This document shows positions 41,297-50,457 of a DNA stretch of 64,000 nucleotides, piece by piece (the first letter of the stretch is position 1; every line of letters starts with the position of its first letter). The position numbers were made by a program, and so were the translations under genes. The notes under the pieces were generated by a model that made no database searches, was not told where the DNA came from, and saw only the letters and a program-made list of their open reading frames with translations. Origin of the DNA: Pyropia yezoensis (taxonomy: Eukaryota > Rhodophyta > Bangiophyceae > Bangiales > Bangiaceae); the NCBI GenBank assembly GCA_009829735.1, contig CM020619.1, positions 2,610,590 through 2,674,589 of the forward strand. The letters run 5' to 3'.

Positions 41297-42909
41297 ATGG
41301 AAACCCCGATGCTGGAAGACACCCCACCCGACTCGAGCCGCGCGTCTCGCGTGCGCGCCTTCCTCCCCCGCGGCATGGGAGACCGTGACGTTACCGGCGC
41401 CCGGTCGGGCCCGCTCGGGTCCATTGCGCCCGGCGGGGCAGAGGCCGCCGCCGCCGCCGCCGCGGCCGCCACCGCCGCCGCCAGAGCGGCGGCACCCGCC
41501 GTGGGGCTCCGCAGGGGGGACAGCGGCGCCTTGTCGGCCCTGCGGTCAGGGTCCGGCTCTGCGGGCAGCGGCGCTGCGCCTGGCGGTGCTCGGTGGCCCA
41601 AGCTGGCCATCCCCGTTGCGGACGGCGGTGGTCACGACGGCGACGGCGACGGCGGTCGTGGCAGCGGCGGCGGCGATGATGGCGGCGGCTACGAATCGGA
41701 CAGTCGTGGCGGCGGCGGGGAGGATGGCAGCGGCGGCGGGGGCGGCGGCGGGGGTGGCGGCGGCGGCGGCGGCTCCCTCCGTCGCGGCATGAGCGCCATG
41801 CTGGGGCGTGACGGCTCCATGCGCCGCACTGAGACGGGCCACGGCGGCGGGCTCATCCGCAAGCTATCGTCAAGCCCCCGCCCGCCGTCCGGCCCCGGCG
41901 ACTGGGCGGCACTGAACCTGGCACGGCAGATGACCGCCGAGCGGCTAGGCGCGGCGGAAACGCGGATACCCGTCGGCGAGCCCGACAAGGCGGGCAAGGA
42001 CGAAGATGAGCAGGCCAAGGCAGATGCCAAGGCGGCCAAGGAAAAGAAGGAGCTGCAGAAGAAGATCAAAGACTACATGAAAACAGGTAAGATTGTGGCC
42101 GAACGCCGACGACTGGGTGTGCCTGTTGTGTTTGGGTCGCTTTGTGTCAAAGATGTGGTGCTCTGGGTCCAGGCGGGCAATTACGGGGGACAGTGGGGGG
42201 GCGCATCTGGTGCTGGCGGTGTTCAGTTTGCTAACTGACCACGCCCCCTATCTTGGCCTACGCCCTTGTTGCCTTGTGAATGTGTCCCGTGCGACTCTAC
42301 CGTGGTGGCCTACACATCAGCTCTGAGCTCGGAGCGCACCTTCTTCAAGGTATGTTTGGCTGGTTCTTCCTCTGTGCTCTTTCATAAGTGCCGTGTTGGT
42401 CTCGACCGAGCTGGAGCGTCCAACGGGGAGTATGGGTCAAGCCAACAGGCATCTGACACTGTGTTTTTTCTTCGTGCTCACCATGCCTGTCTACCATCTC
42501 GCTTGGCTTGGCTCCCACTTTCCGCCTTTTTTCACTGTTTCGCTCTGGCCACCCCTCTTTTCCCAAACAGTGGATCTGGACAACCCTCAATCTGGGTGCG
42601 CTCGGGACCTTTGCGCTCGCCTTCTTCCACGACGACGGCTTTCCCTACCGCCTGATCGTTGTGGCCGTGGCGTGGATGATGGGGCTCTTCTTCGCCCTGT
42701 ACGGGCTCCTCCAGTTCCACCGTCGCCGCAAGGCGTTGCTGTCGGTCACCGACGACCCGGAAACGTGGGAGTCCCCACAGGCCCCCGCCATCGTAGTCGC
42801 TGCTTTTGTGCTGATGCTCGTAACTATCATTGTCTACGCCATCGCGTCAGGCCAGCAGTTTGGGTTCCGGACACGAGCGGAGCTCCTGGGCAGCACGATT
42901 GACCAGTAG
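41297..42909 (+). CDS. VTC1-like DUF202-domain membrane protein (three exons)
   Basis: Spliced model: 41297-42086, 42321-42349 and 42571-42909, giving 385 residues. Start is the ATG at 41297 (cgccATGg). Introns are 42087-42320 (GTAAG...CATCAG, phase 1) and 42350-42570 (GTATG...AACAG, phase 0). Exon 1 encodes a Gly/Ala/Ser-rich region ending in a charged Lys/Glu helix. The 29-nt second exon encodes LSSERTFFK and the third starts WIWTTLNLGALG. Together they recreate the hallmark (A)NERTFxxW motif of DUF202/VTC1 proteins, followed by three membrane helices with RRRKALL between the second and third. VTC1 is the small membrane subunit of the vacuolar transporter chaperone complex that makes polyphosphate; related proteins join SPX domains. 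No SPX or VTC catalytic domain is present here. The family match is good; polyphosphate function is inferred. Confidence 0.75.
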
Positions 42910-45445
42910 TGGCGGGACACTGGCCGGGCGTTGTGAGGGGGTGTGCATGAGGGGGCGGCGACTCGACGACCGGCGCTTCCGCGAGGCGGTCGTGATTTTT
43001 GTCAGCCCCGCCTCGATGGCGCCAATGGATCACGCGGGGGTGTATTTACTCGGTCAATCAAAATTACTATGATTTGCACCCTGAAATGACGTGCAATTCA
43101 CGGATAGCCAGCGGGACCTGCCGCGTCCTTCGCGTAGGCAGCAGCAAGAAACGGGACGCCCGGGCCCCAGGGAGCCTCCCCCTCCTACAACGTCACCACC
43201 GTGGTCAGTCAGCGGCCACGCTTGGGCCACCCCCCTATAGGGGGGTGGTAGGCCTACCCCCCCCCATTCTCGCCGAATCGCCACGCGACATCACCATCAC
43301 TAAACGTGCGCGCGCCCAGTGAGGGGCCGATTAGACGTCTAATCACCTATTGAGCTTCCAATGGGCGAATGGTGGGTCCCGTAACTGAGTCATTTTGGTG
43401 TGATTGAGAGGTGAGTTTAATGACCTTTCACAGGGGTAGGCTCAATGATCAGTCTGAGAGGGAGCCCGTCAGAGAGTTCCGAGAGCGACCCCCCTCGCAG
43501 AATTATTTCCGTCAAAGACCAAGCCACGGCCTGCTGAGCAGTGGCGCCGCACCGCCCGCGTCCTGCGGGCTGTTTTGAGGGGCAGTGAGTGCAAGTCTCT
43601 TCGAGGCAGGAGGGTGCGGGGTGGGGCACGTCCACGCCGTGGTTGGTGCGGCGTCACGCAGCGCCTCGGCAAAGCGATACTGACAACGGCACAGAAGAGG
43701 GGGGGACCGCCAACTGTGCGGGCACAACGGCCGCCAGCCCTCCGCAAGCACTTCGACTTGGTCGTGGGGTGCACGGCTCGTCGTCTTGAGGAGCGTGGGG
43801 TGTTGACGGCGAGGGAGCTTGGGACAGCGAAGGGGGCACGGGCAGGGACGACGACAAGGGTGGGGACGAGGAGGGAGGCGGTAACGAAGGGGTAAGTGAG
43901 AAGGGCGAGGGGGTGAAGATGGCCGAGGACGTTGAGGCAAGGGATGTGGTGGGGAGAAGGGAGAAGGGGGGTGCGCGGGGACAAGAGAGGGGTTCTGGCG
44001 GCGGCCGCGGTGGGGGCCGTGTGGAAGGGTGGGTGGGTCTTTATTGATGGGGCGTATGCGGCCGAGGTGACGGGGGTGGCACGAGAGGCGGCAGGAGCAG
44101 CTGCCAACGCTGCAGCCCCATCGTTGTTCAGGGAGTCTGCGCCGTCTGCCGCTGACGCTCCGCCGCTGCTTGCGGCTACGGATGTTTGTTGGCCTATCGG
44201 TACGGCGGACACTGATGTGGTCATGCCAATGATACCTCCGCAGAGGTACAGCGCCCGGAGTGGTGGATGGGCATGGAGACCGGTACGTAAGTGGGGGGGG
44301 CGAGGGTCGGGTGCGGAACGACTTATGACGGGCACGCCGTTTGAGGCAGTGAGTATTTGTGGGCGCATGCGGCAGTGCAATGCACGTGGGGAGGGAAGCA
44401 TGGGGCGGAGGATTCTGCACGGACCGCAGCATGGCAAGACTGGCGTTAGTGACGGTGGATGCGAGGTTTGACCAGTGGAGGGAGGCGCCGCGCGTGTAGC
44501 TTGCTGGTCGGCGGTGCCCCCACCTCCGCGCAGCCGGCTGGTTCTCGTAACGCGTACATGTTGCTAGGGGCGGAGCGGCGGTAGGGACCTTGGAGACTGG
44601 AGTCTCACCGTAGGTGAGGGTGTGCTGGGTAGGATATCAAAAAGTATGCCCGTGGCCATGAAACATCTGCCCGTTCCGAAAAACGTGACCATTTAAAAAA
44701 ACAAAAAATCCAGGTGCCAATGGACCGAGCTGTCAGGGCACCACTAAGGTGCGTCCTGCAATGTGACTAAAGGGCACCCCTCGTAATGGGACCAAGGGAT
44801 CCCATGAAGGCATGCCTCATAATGGTTCCAATATATAGATGGGGGCCTCAATGGTGTGGCGCATTTTACTGATGACAGGCGCGTGTAGGCGAGCCAGCCG
44901 TGTCTTGCAGGCGGTGGAGCCGAGTGCTCTCCGTTGGAGAGCGGCCGCCGCCCGACCGCCCCGCGGCCCGCCCCGCCTGTCTGTCTGTGTCTGCCGTGCG
45001 CGTTGCTCCTCTGTCGCGGTCGCCACGTGCGCGCCGCCGTCGTTTGGGGCGGTGGGCGGGGGCGGGGGAGCGGGGCGGGGTGGGGGGAGGCGGCGGGTCG
45101 GGCGCCGCGGAGGTCACTCCCGGTGCCGCCTTTGCGGGGTGGGGTGGCCGGCGGGGCTTCTTCGTGTTCGTTCCCCCGTCGTACCCCCCCCCCCAGGCTC
45201 GGTGCCCCTGTCTGGCTCTCCCGTCGCGACAGCGCATTCCTCCCCTTCCTCCCCCCTTCCCCCCTCCGCCCCACCTTCGCCACAGTGGTTCCTTTCTCGC
45301 CTCTGACCTTGCCCATCCGCTTGCCTCCCCACGCCCCGCCCTCCATCCCGCCCCCCTCTCACCTGTCGCACCCCCCCTCATTGCCCGTTTGGTAGCTTCC
45401 CCACCCCCCCTCTCCCCCCGCCACACCCCGTATCCCCTTTGCGCC
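42910..45445. other. Intergenic, no firmly supported gene
   Basis: Contains two perfect palindromes: 43227-43248 (ccacccccctataggggggtgg) and 43329-43344 (gattagacgtctaatc). Between 43470 and 44470 both strands are open (322 codons on minus, 180 on plus) with ordinary-looking but unrecognised composition, so a hypothetical gene there is possible on either strand. The last 500 bases are C-rich and probably belong to the PAQR gene's 5' flank. Confidence 0.35.
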
Positions 45446-47698
45446 ATGGCCGCTCGCCGCCCCCTGAGCGTCCGCCTCACCCGCCGGCGGGGCGCCCCCC
45501 CCCCACCCTGGATGGCCACCCCCGAATCCGTTTCTGCCCTGGCCGCCCTCCGCGCCGGCGCCGTCGAAGCGCCCGACGCCTATGCCGAGTACCACCGGCT
45601 GTGTGTGGCGCACGGGGTGGCGGTCAACCCAGCAGCGGCGGTGTGCCTCTACACGCGGTCGCCCACGCTGGTCGTATCTGCGCCCGGGGGGACGGCGACG
45701 GCCGACGGCGGCGGCGGCGCGGGCGTGCCGACGCTGCTGCCGCTGGTGGAGCTCCTCGCCGCGGGCAGCGCGCCGCAGGTGACGGTGCTGGTACTGGCGG
45801 GGTTGCGCCTGTCGCCGCTCGCGGCGCCGCTGCTGGCGGGGCTCCTCGCCGCCCCTGCGGTGGCGGGCCGCCTGGAGGGGCTTGACGTGAGCCACAACAC
45901 GTTGGGGGATGAGGGGGTGGGTGTGCTGATGCGCGCCCTCCGGGGGAACCCCGTCCTCCGTGCGCTCGACGTGAGCGCCAACCGGGTGGGCGAGGCGGGG
46001 GCGGCGGCCATGGTCGTGGCGCTCGCCCACCGGGAGGGCGCCAAGGCGGCCGGCGTTGCGGGCGCGCCGGAGGGGGGGGCGGCCGCCCAGCTGGGGCCCC
46101 CACCCCCAGGGGGTGCCGCCGGTCGCACCGCGGGGGTAAATGGGAACGCCGCCGCGGCGCCGGCCGGGGCGGCGGGTGCGGAGCGGGAGGACCCGCTGGT
46201 CGAGTCGGCGTCGACGCGCAGCCTGGGCCTCACGACCGCCGCGGCGGCCGAGGCTGCGGCAGAGATGCTGCAAGCGGGCGTCGCCCTCGGGGACGACAGC
46301 TTTCTCGACGATAGCCTCGACTTTGAGGAGGGCGCCGCGACACCCGTCAAGCCTAGCCGACCGTCGACGTCGCCCTGGGCGGCGGCCGCCGCCCTGGGCG
46401 GCGGCCAACCGCCGTCGCCGACCAAGCGCACGCTGGCCGCGTCGGCCGCCGCGTCGGCGGCCATGTCGGCCGCCGCCTCGGCGGTGGGCGCCGTCCCAGC
46501 CGCGGCGGCGAGCCTTTTTGCCGACCCCCAATCCTTTTCGTGCGGCTGCTGCAGCAGCGGCCTGATTGACCTGGTGGTGGAGAACAACAGCCTCGGCCAG
46601 CGGGGGGTGTCGCTGCTCAGCCGCGCGGCGGGCGCCCGGGGCATCACCCTCCACGCGGACGGCAACCACGTGTTGTCCGAGGTGCTCAATTCCGTCACTC
46701 ACGGGGTGGGCCTGCTCGCCGCGCTCGCCGCGGCCGTGCCGATGCTCTCTGAGGCGGTCGCCGCGGCGCTGCCTCTCCGTGTCCGCGCGGCGGTTGGCGT
46801 GTACGTTGCGTCGCTGTGCTTCATGCTTGCCGCATCCAGTCTCTACCACAGCCTCCACCGGATGGCGCGGGCCAAGCGGGTGCTGCGGGTGCTTGACCAC
46901 TGTGCCATTTTTGTGCTCATTGCGGGCACGTACAGCCCCTTTCTTGCACGCTACCTGTGGGTGCCCAAGCCGCCACCGCTTGCGGGGGGGGGCGCCCCCG
47001 CCGCCGCGGCGGCGGCCGCCGCCGCCGCCACCGCGGCCGCCGCGGCGTGCATGCCGGGTGGCGGCAGTGGCGCCGCGGCGGCCGCGGTGGGCGTCGCGGC
47101 CACCGCTGGGACAGCCTGCCCGAGCCCTTCGGCCGTTGCCGCCGCCACCGCCACAGCAGCGACCTCGGCGGCTGCCTCCCCCCACAGCCATTCCGTGTTA
47201 TCCTTTCTACTGGGCTGCCTCCCTGGCGGTGCGTCGCTAGCGCGGGGGCCGTCCCCGCTGGTGACTACCATGGCCGCCGCCTTCTCGCGCATGCCCGGCC
47301 TGCCCACCACCGCGGGCATCCACGGGGGTGTCCTGCTTGCAGGCATCTGGGCGTTTGCGGTCGCGGGGGTGGCGATGAACCTGGGCGCGTTTGGGCCAAC
47401 GACCCAGGCCACCCGGTCGGGCTTTTCGCTTCTCATGGGCTGGCTCGTTGTCCTGTCGGGCCGGGCGCTGCTCGTGTCCATGCCGCCGGGCTGCTTGCGG
47501 CTGATCTTCTGGGGGGGCGTCGCCTACTCGGCGGGCGTCCCGTTTTACATCCGCGGCCGCCGGAGCCCCGCGTACCACGTGGCGTGGCACATGTGGGTGA
47601 TGCTCGCGGCGGGCCTCCACTTTGGAGCCGTCTACCTGTACGTCGTGCGGGGCGGAGGGGGGGGCGTGGCCGGCGTGGTGTCGGCGGTGGTCAGGTGA
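45446..47698 (+). CDS. LRR-PAQR fusion (progestin/adipoQ receptor, HlyIII-type membrane protein)
   Basis: A 750-residue protein in one exon from the ATG at 45446 (cgccATGg). Residues of about 110-200 contain leucine-rich repeats of the ribonuclease-inhibitor type (LEGLDVSHNTLGDEGVGVL, LRALDVSANRVGEAGAAAM). After an Ala-rich linker another repeat-like unit appears at about 373 (LIDLVVENNSLGQRGVSLL). The PAQR/hemolysin-III domain starts at E412 with EVLNSVTHGVG, followed by SSLYHSL (H468), LDHCAIFVLIAGTYSPF (about 484-500) and HVAWH (H711, H715). H468, H711 and H715 match the zinc-binding histidines of adiponectin receptors, whose metal site hydrolyses lipid such as ceramide. An Ala-rich insert of about 90 residues interrupts the membrane core after GTYSPFLARYLW. 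Fusion of LRRs to a PAQR domain is unusual. Confidence 0.85.
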   Translation: MAARRPLSVRLTRRRGAPPPPWMATPESVSALAALRAGAVEAPDAYAEYHRLCVAHGVAVNPAAAVCLYTRSPTLVVSAPGGTATADGGGGAGVPTLLPLVELLAAGSAPQVTVLVLAGLRLSPLAAPLLAGLLAAPAVAGRLEGLDVSHNTLGDEGVGVLMRALRGNPVLRALDVSANRVGEAGAAAMVVALAHREGAKAAGVAGAPEGGAAAQLGPPPPGGAAGRTAGVNGNAAAAPAGAAGAEREDPLVESASTRSLGLTTAAAAEAAAEMLQAGVALGDDSFLDDSLDFEEGAATPVKPSRPSTSPWAAAAALGGGQPPSPTKRTLAASAAASAAMSAAASAVGAVPAAAASLFADPQSFSCGCCSSGLIDLVVENNSLGQRGVSLLSRAAGARGITLHADGNHVLSEVLNSVTHGVGLLAALAAAVPMLSEAVAAALPLRVRAAVGVYVASLCFMLAASSLYHSLHRMARAKRVLRVLDHCAIFVLIAGTYSPFLARYLWVPKPPPLAGGGAPAAAAAAAAAATAAAAACMPGGGSGAAAAAVGVAATAGTACPSPSAVAAATATAATSAAASPHSHSVLSFLLGCLPGGASLARGPSPLVTTMAAAFSRMPGLPTTAGIHGGVLLAGIWAFAVAGVAMNLGAFGPTTQATRSGFSLLMGWLVVLSGRALLVSMPPGCLRLIFWGGVAYSAGVPFYIRGRRSPAYHVAWHMWVMLAAGLHFGAVYLYVVRGGGGGVAGVVSAVVR

Positions 47699-48078
47699 GG
47701 AACTGAAGCGGTTGATCACGGTGGCGCCGGCGATGGGCAGGTGATGATAGGCAGGGGGGTGGGGCTCGGTGGGGGATGGCGACAGTGGTGGTGGTTTGGT
47801 GAGAGTAGGCAGAGGAGGCAGGGGCGGGGGGTGTATGCTCGGCAGCGTTTGATGGCCCGACTGCGCGGGGGGCTGAGGGAATCGGGGGCTTGTGTGGGTA
47901 GGGTGTGCATGTGGACCGCCGCGGGAACGGCACACGCCTCGTGCGCGTGCCCCTCCCCTTTCCTTTCTGTGCTTGGAACCACCCCCCCCACCCCCCCCCC
48001 CCCCGCCAGCCCCCCCCCCACCCTCCCCCCCCGCCCCACGCCCCCCCCCCCGCACACACCCCCGACCGCCGCGGCCGC
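47699..48078. other. Short intergenic region between convergent genes
   Basis: Shared 3' flank of the PAQR gene and the minus-strand RNase H2B-like gene. C-runs occur at about 47980-48060. No gene seen. Confidence 0.5.
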
Positions 48079-49032
48079 CTAGGCCTTTTTCCCAAAGTAG
48101 GACCGCATCGACCGCATGCCCGTGCGGTCCACCCGCCCCAGCGCGGCGGCCGCCGCTGACCGTTTGGGCGGCGCCCGCGCCTTGGCCGCCGCCGCCTTGG
48201 CCGCGGCCGCTCCCGCGGGGGGCCCCGGCGGCGGCGGCGGGGCACCACCGGCCTTGCCCCCCCACTCCCCCCCTTCCCCCCCGCCCCCTCCCCCCCCACC
48301 CCCCCCACCCCCCCCCCCACCAGCAACAGCATCGCCGACCAGGTCGTCATAGGCACGGCGCTCGGCGGCGGTCATCCCCCCCCCCGCAGCAGCCTCCGCG
48401 GCGGTGGCGGCATCGGCGCCCCAGCCCCGCAGGCGGTCCCCCCACACACCCCCCACCACGTCAGCCACCACCGCGGCCGCGTCGGCCCAGGCCATGGGCG
48501 GCGCGCCCGCCCCCGCAGCCGCCGCCGCCGCCGCGCCCGCCGTCCGCACCGCCTCCACCCGGGCGCGGAGGTACCGCCCCGCCTTTGCCTCACACACCCG
48601 CACAACGAGCAGCGGCGGGTCGGCGGCGGCGACCGTCTTGACGTCGCCAATGAGCGGCCACACGGCCGGGTCGACGGCGGCGGCGGCGGCGGCGCCGACC
48701 GCCTCGGCGGGAGGCACAAAGACGCCCGGCGGGAGGAGCGGCAGCAGCACCGCCGCCGCGTCGGTGATGGTGAGGGCGGTGAGGCCGCCGGGGGACAGGC
48801 GCCCCGCGGGGGGGGCGGCGGGCGCGAGGGAGCACCCGTGGGGGGGGGTGAGGGTTGCGAGGTGCAGGACGAGCGGCCGGGGGAAGGGGGGGGGCGGTAC
48901 CCCACCGGCGGCCGACGCGGCAGCCGGCGGGGGGGGGGCGGCGAGGAGGAAGACGTGGGGGGGAACTGGCGCTGGGAGCCGCGTCAGCGCCAGGGGGGGG
49001 GGGGGGGGACGCCGGGGGGGGGGAGCAGACAC
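48079..49032 (-). CDS. RNASEH2B: Ribonuclease H2 subunit B (divergent), start uncertain
   Basis: RNase H2 removes ribonucleotides and RNA-DNA hybrids from DNA; subunit B is a non-catalytic partner that recruits the complex to PCNA. The frame encodes up to 317 residues: HVFLLA at the start of the conserved N-terminal fold, LVLHLATL, then a VLLPLLPPGVFVPPAEA region aligning with the family's DPLFLLLP...F.PLD segment, and RVCEAKAGRYLRARVEAV for the following helix. The C-terminus, RVDRTGMRSMRSYFGKKA, closely resembles the PCNA-interacting peptide ending mammalian RNASEH2B (SGMKSIDTFFG). Poly-Gly and Ala/Lys tracts separate these blocks. No ATG exists in this frame at the 5' end. An ATG at 49079 is out of frame across C-runs (plus-strand G-runs at about 48996-49022), so a run-length error or small intron is likely there. 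Confidence 0.6.
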   Translation of the reverse strand: MSAPPPRRPPPPPLALTRLPAPVPPHVFLLAAPPPPAAASAAGGVPPPPFPRPLVLHLATLTPPHGCSLAPAAPPAGRLSPGGLTALTITDAAAVLLPLLPPGVFVPPAEAVGAAAAAAVDPAVWPLIGDVKTVAAADPPLLVVRVCEAKAGRYLRARVEAVRTAGAAAAAAAGAGAPPMAWADAAAVVADVVGGVWGDRLRGWGADAATAAEAAAGGGMTAAERRAYDDLVGDAVAGGGGGGGGGGGGGGGEGGEWGGKAGGAPPPPPGPPAGAAAAKAAAAKARAPPKRSAAAAALGRVDRTGMRSMRSYFGKKA

Positions 49033-49079
49033 CGTGGCAGCAGCAGGGGGCGAAGGGGGGGGGGGGGAGGGGGGTGGCC

Positions 49080-49842
49080 ATGATGGCGCCGGGGGGGGGG
49101 AGGGTGCTCAGCAGAGTGTCGCCGTGGGGGGGGGGGCAGCCGGCGCTGCCGCGGGCAGAGGGCCGGGAAGGGGGAGGCGGGCGGGGGAAGAGGGGGGCGA
49201 CGGCACGACCAGCGGGTGCACGGTGTCCTGCGGGTGTGGGTGAAGGCGACGACGGCAAAGGAGAAAGCGGTGGCAACGGTGGCAATGGTGGCAATGGTGG
49301 CAACGGTGGCAACGCAAGGTCGGGGCTGACGGTGGTGGTGGCGGCCACGACGGTAGGGCACCAATGGCCACCGTTGGCGTTTTCCCGCCTTTACGCAGGC
49401 GACCTGTTCCAGGACGCACAGCCGTTTGTGCACGGGAAATTTCCCGCCCACATCTTGGTGGAAAAAAATTGGGTGAGGAGAAGGTTCCCCTCCAGTGGAG
49501 GGGCCCATCGCCCCCCCCCCCCCCACACCGCTGGCGGCGGTGCGGTCGGCGTGGACGGTGGTCGGTGGACGTCCCCGCCTCGTCCCCACCCAGGCAACCC
49601 TCCCCCCCCCGCCACCACCACCACCACCTTGGGCGGACCCCCCGGTTTGTGGTCTTCTTCACCTCGCCCCGCCCTCACCCCCGCCTCCTCCCCCCCCCCC
49701 CTCCCGCCCTCGCCGCTGCCGCCCTACAACGGGATGCGACTGCAGCGCCTGCCCCCGCTGCCGCCCCCCCCCCCCCCCCCTCCCCCTCCTCCTGCTCCTC
49801 CCCCTACCCCTCCGCCGCCCGCGCCCGCCGCGGGGGGTTGCG
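49080..49842. other. Divergent intergenic region, likely shared promoter of RNASEH2B and REV3
   Basis: About 0.76 kb between two head-to-head genome-maintenance genes. It contains a 9-bp minisatellite (ggtggcaay, about five copies, 49265-49312) and a G-rich half followed by a C-rich half. No coding features seen. Confidence 0.45.
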
Positions 49843-50000
49843 ATGCGTGCCGCCGTGGGGGGCTCCCGGTCGTCGCGGTCTGATGATGGAGGCTTTGCAG
49901 AGGTGCGTTTTGGGGCCGCACGCACGAGGGTGGGGAAGGAAGGGAAGGAGGGAGGGGGCGGATGCGTGGCGGCGGACGGGCTCTGGTATGTCTGGCGGGG

Positions 50001-50034
<34 letters not shown>

Positions 50035-50408
50035 AACGGTGTGGCGTGTGCGCTACCCGGTGGGTACCAATCTGGGGGGCTCGTGGATGCGGGCGGCCGA
50101 GAGGGCCTTGTCGGCAGAGATGCAGAGGGGCTGACGGCTCCGGCCTGCGTCTTTGGCCCCTGTCTTTTGTGCCACGTCTCCGTCGCGTGCCGTGCGCCTG
50201 CGGGGTGGTCGTTTTGCGTCTCTTCCTCCTCCTCCCCAGGCGTTTATCAGCGTGCGTGTGACCTACATTGACTACTACATGGCGCCGCCCGCGGCGCACT
50301 CCCCCTCCCCCGCCTTTGCCGCCGCCCTCCGCCGCGCTGCAGCCGCCCCCCCGCCGCCGCCATCCACCATCCCCACCGACGGCGACAAGGACCGTGGCAT
50401 GGGCGGGT

Positions 50409-50457
<49 letters not shown>

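Noticed and set aside
43469..44471. Overlapping frames of 322 (minus) and 180 (plus) codons
   Set aside because: No domain and no basis to choose a strand; mentioned only in the regional note.
49265..49312. Short regular repeats resembling a CRISPR-like array
   Set aside because: A 9-bp minisatellite without spacers, in a eukaryotic genome.
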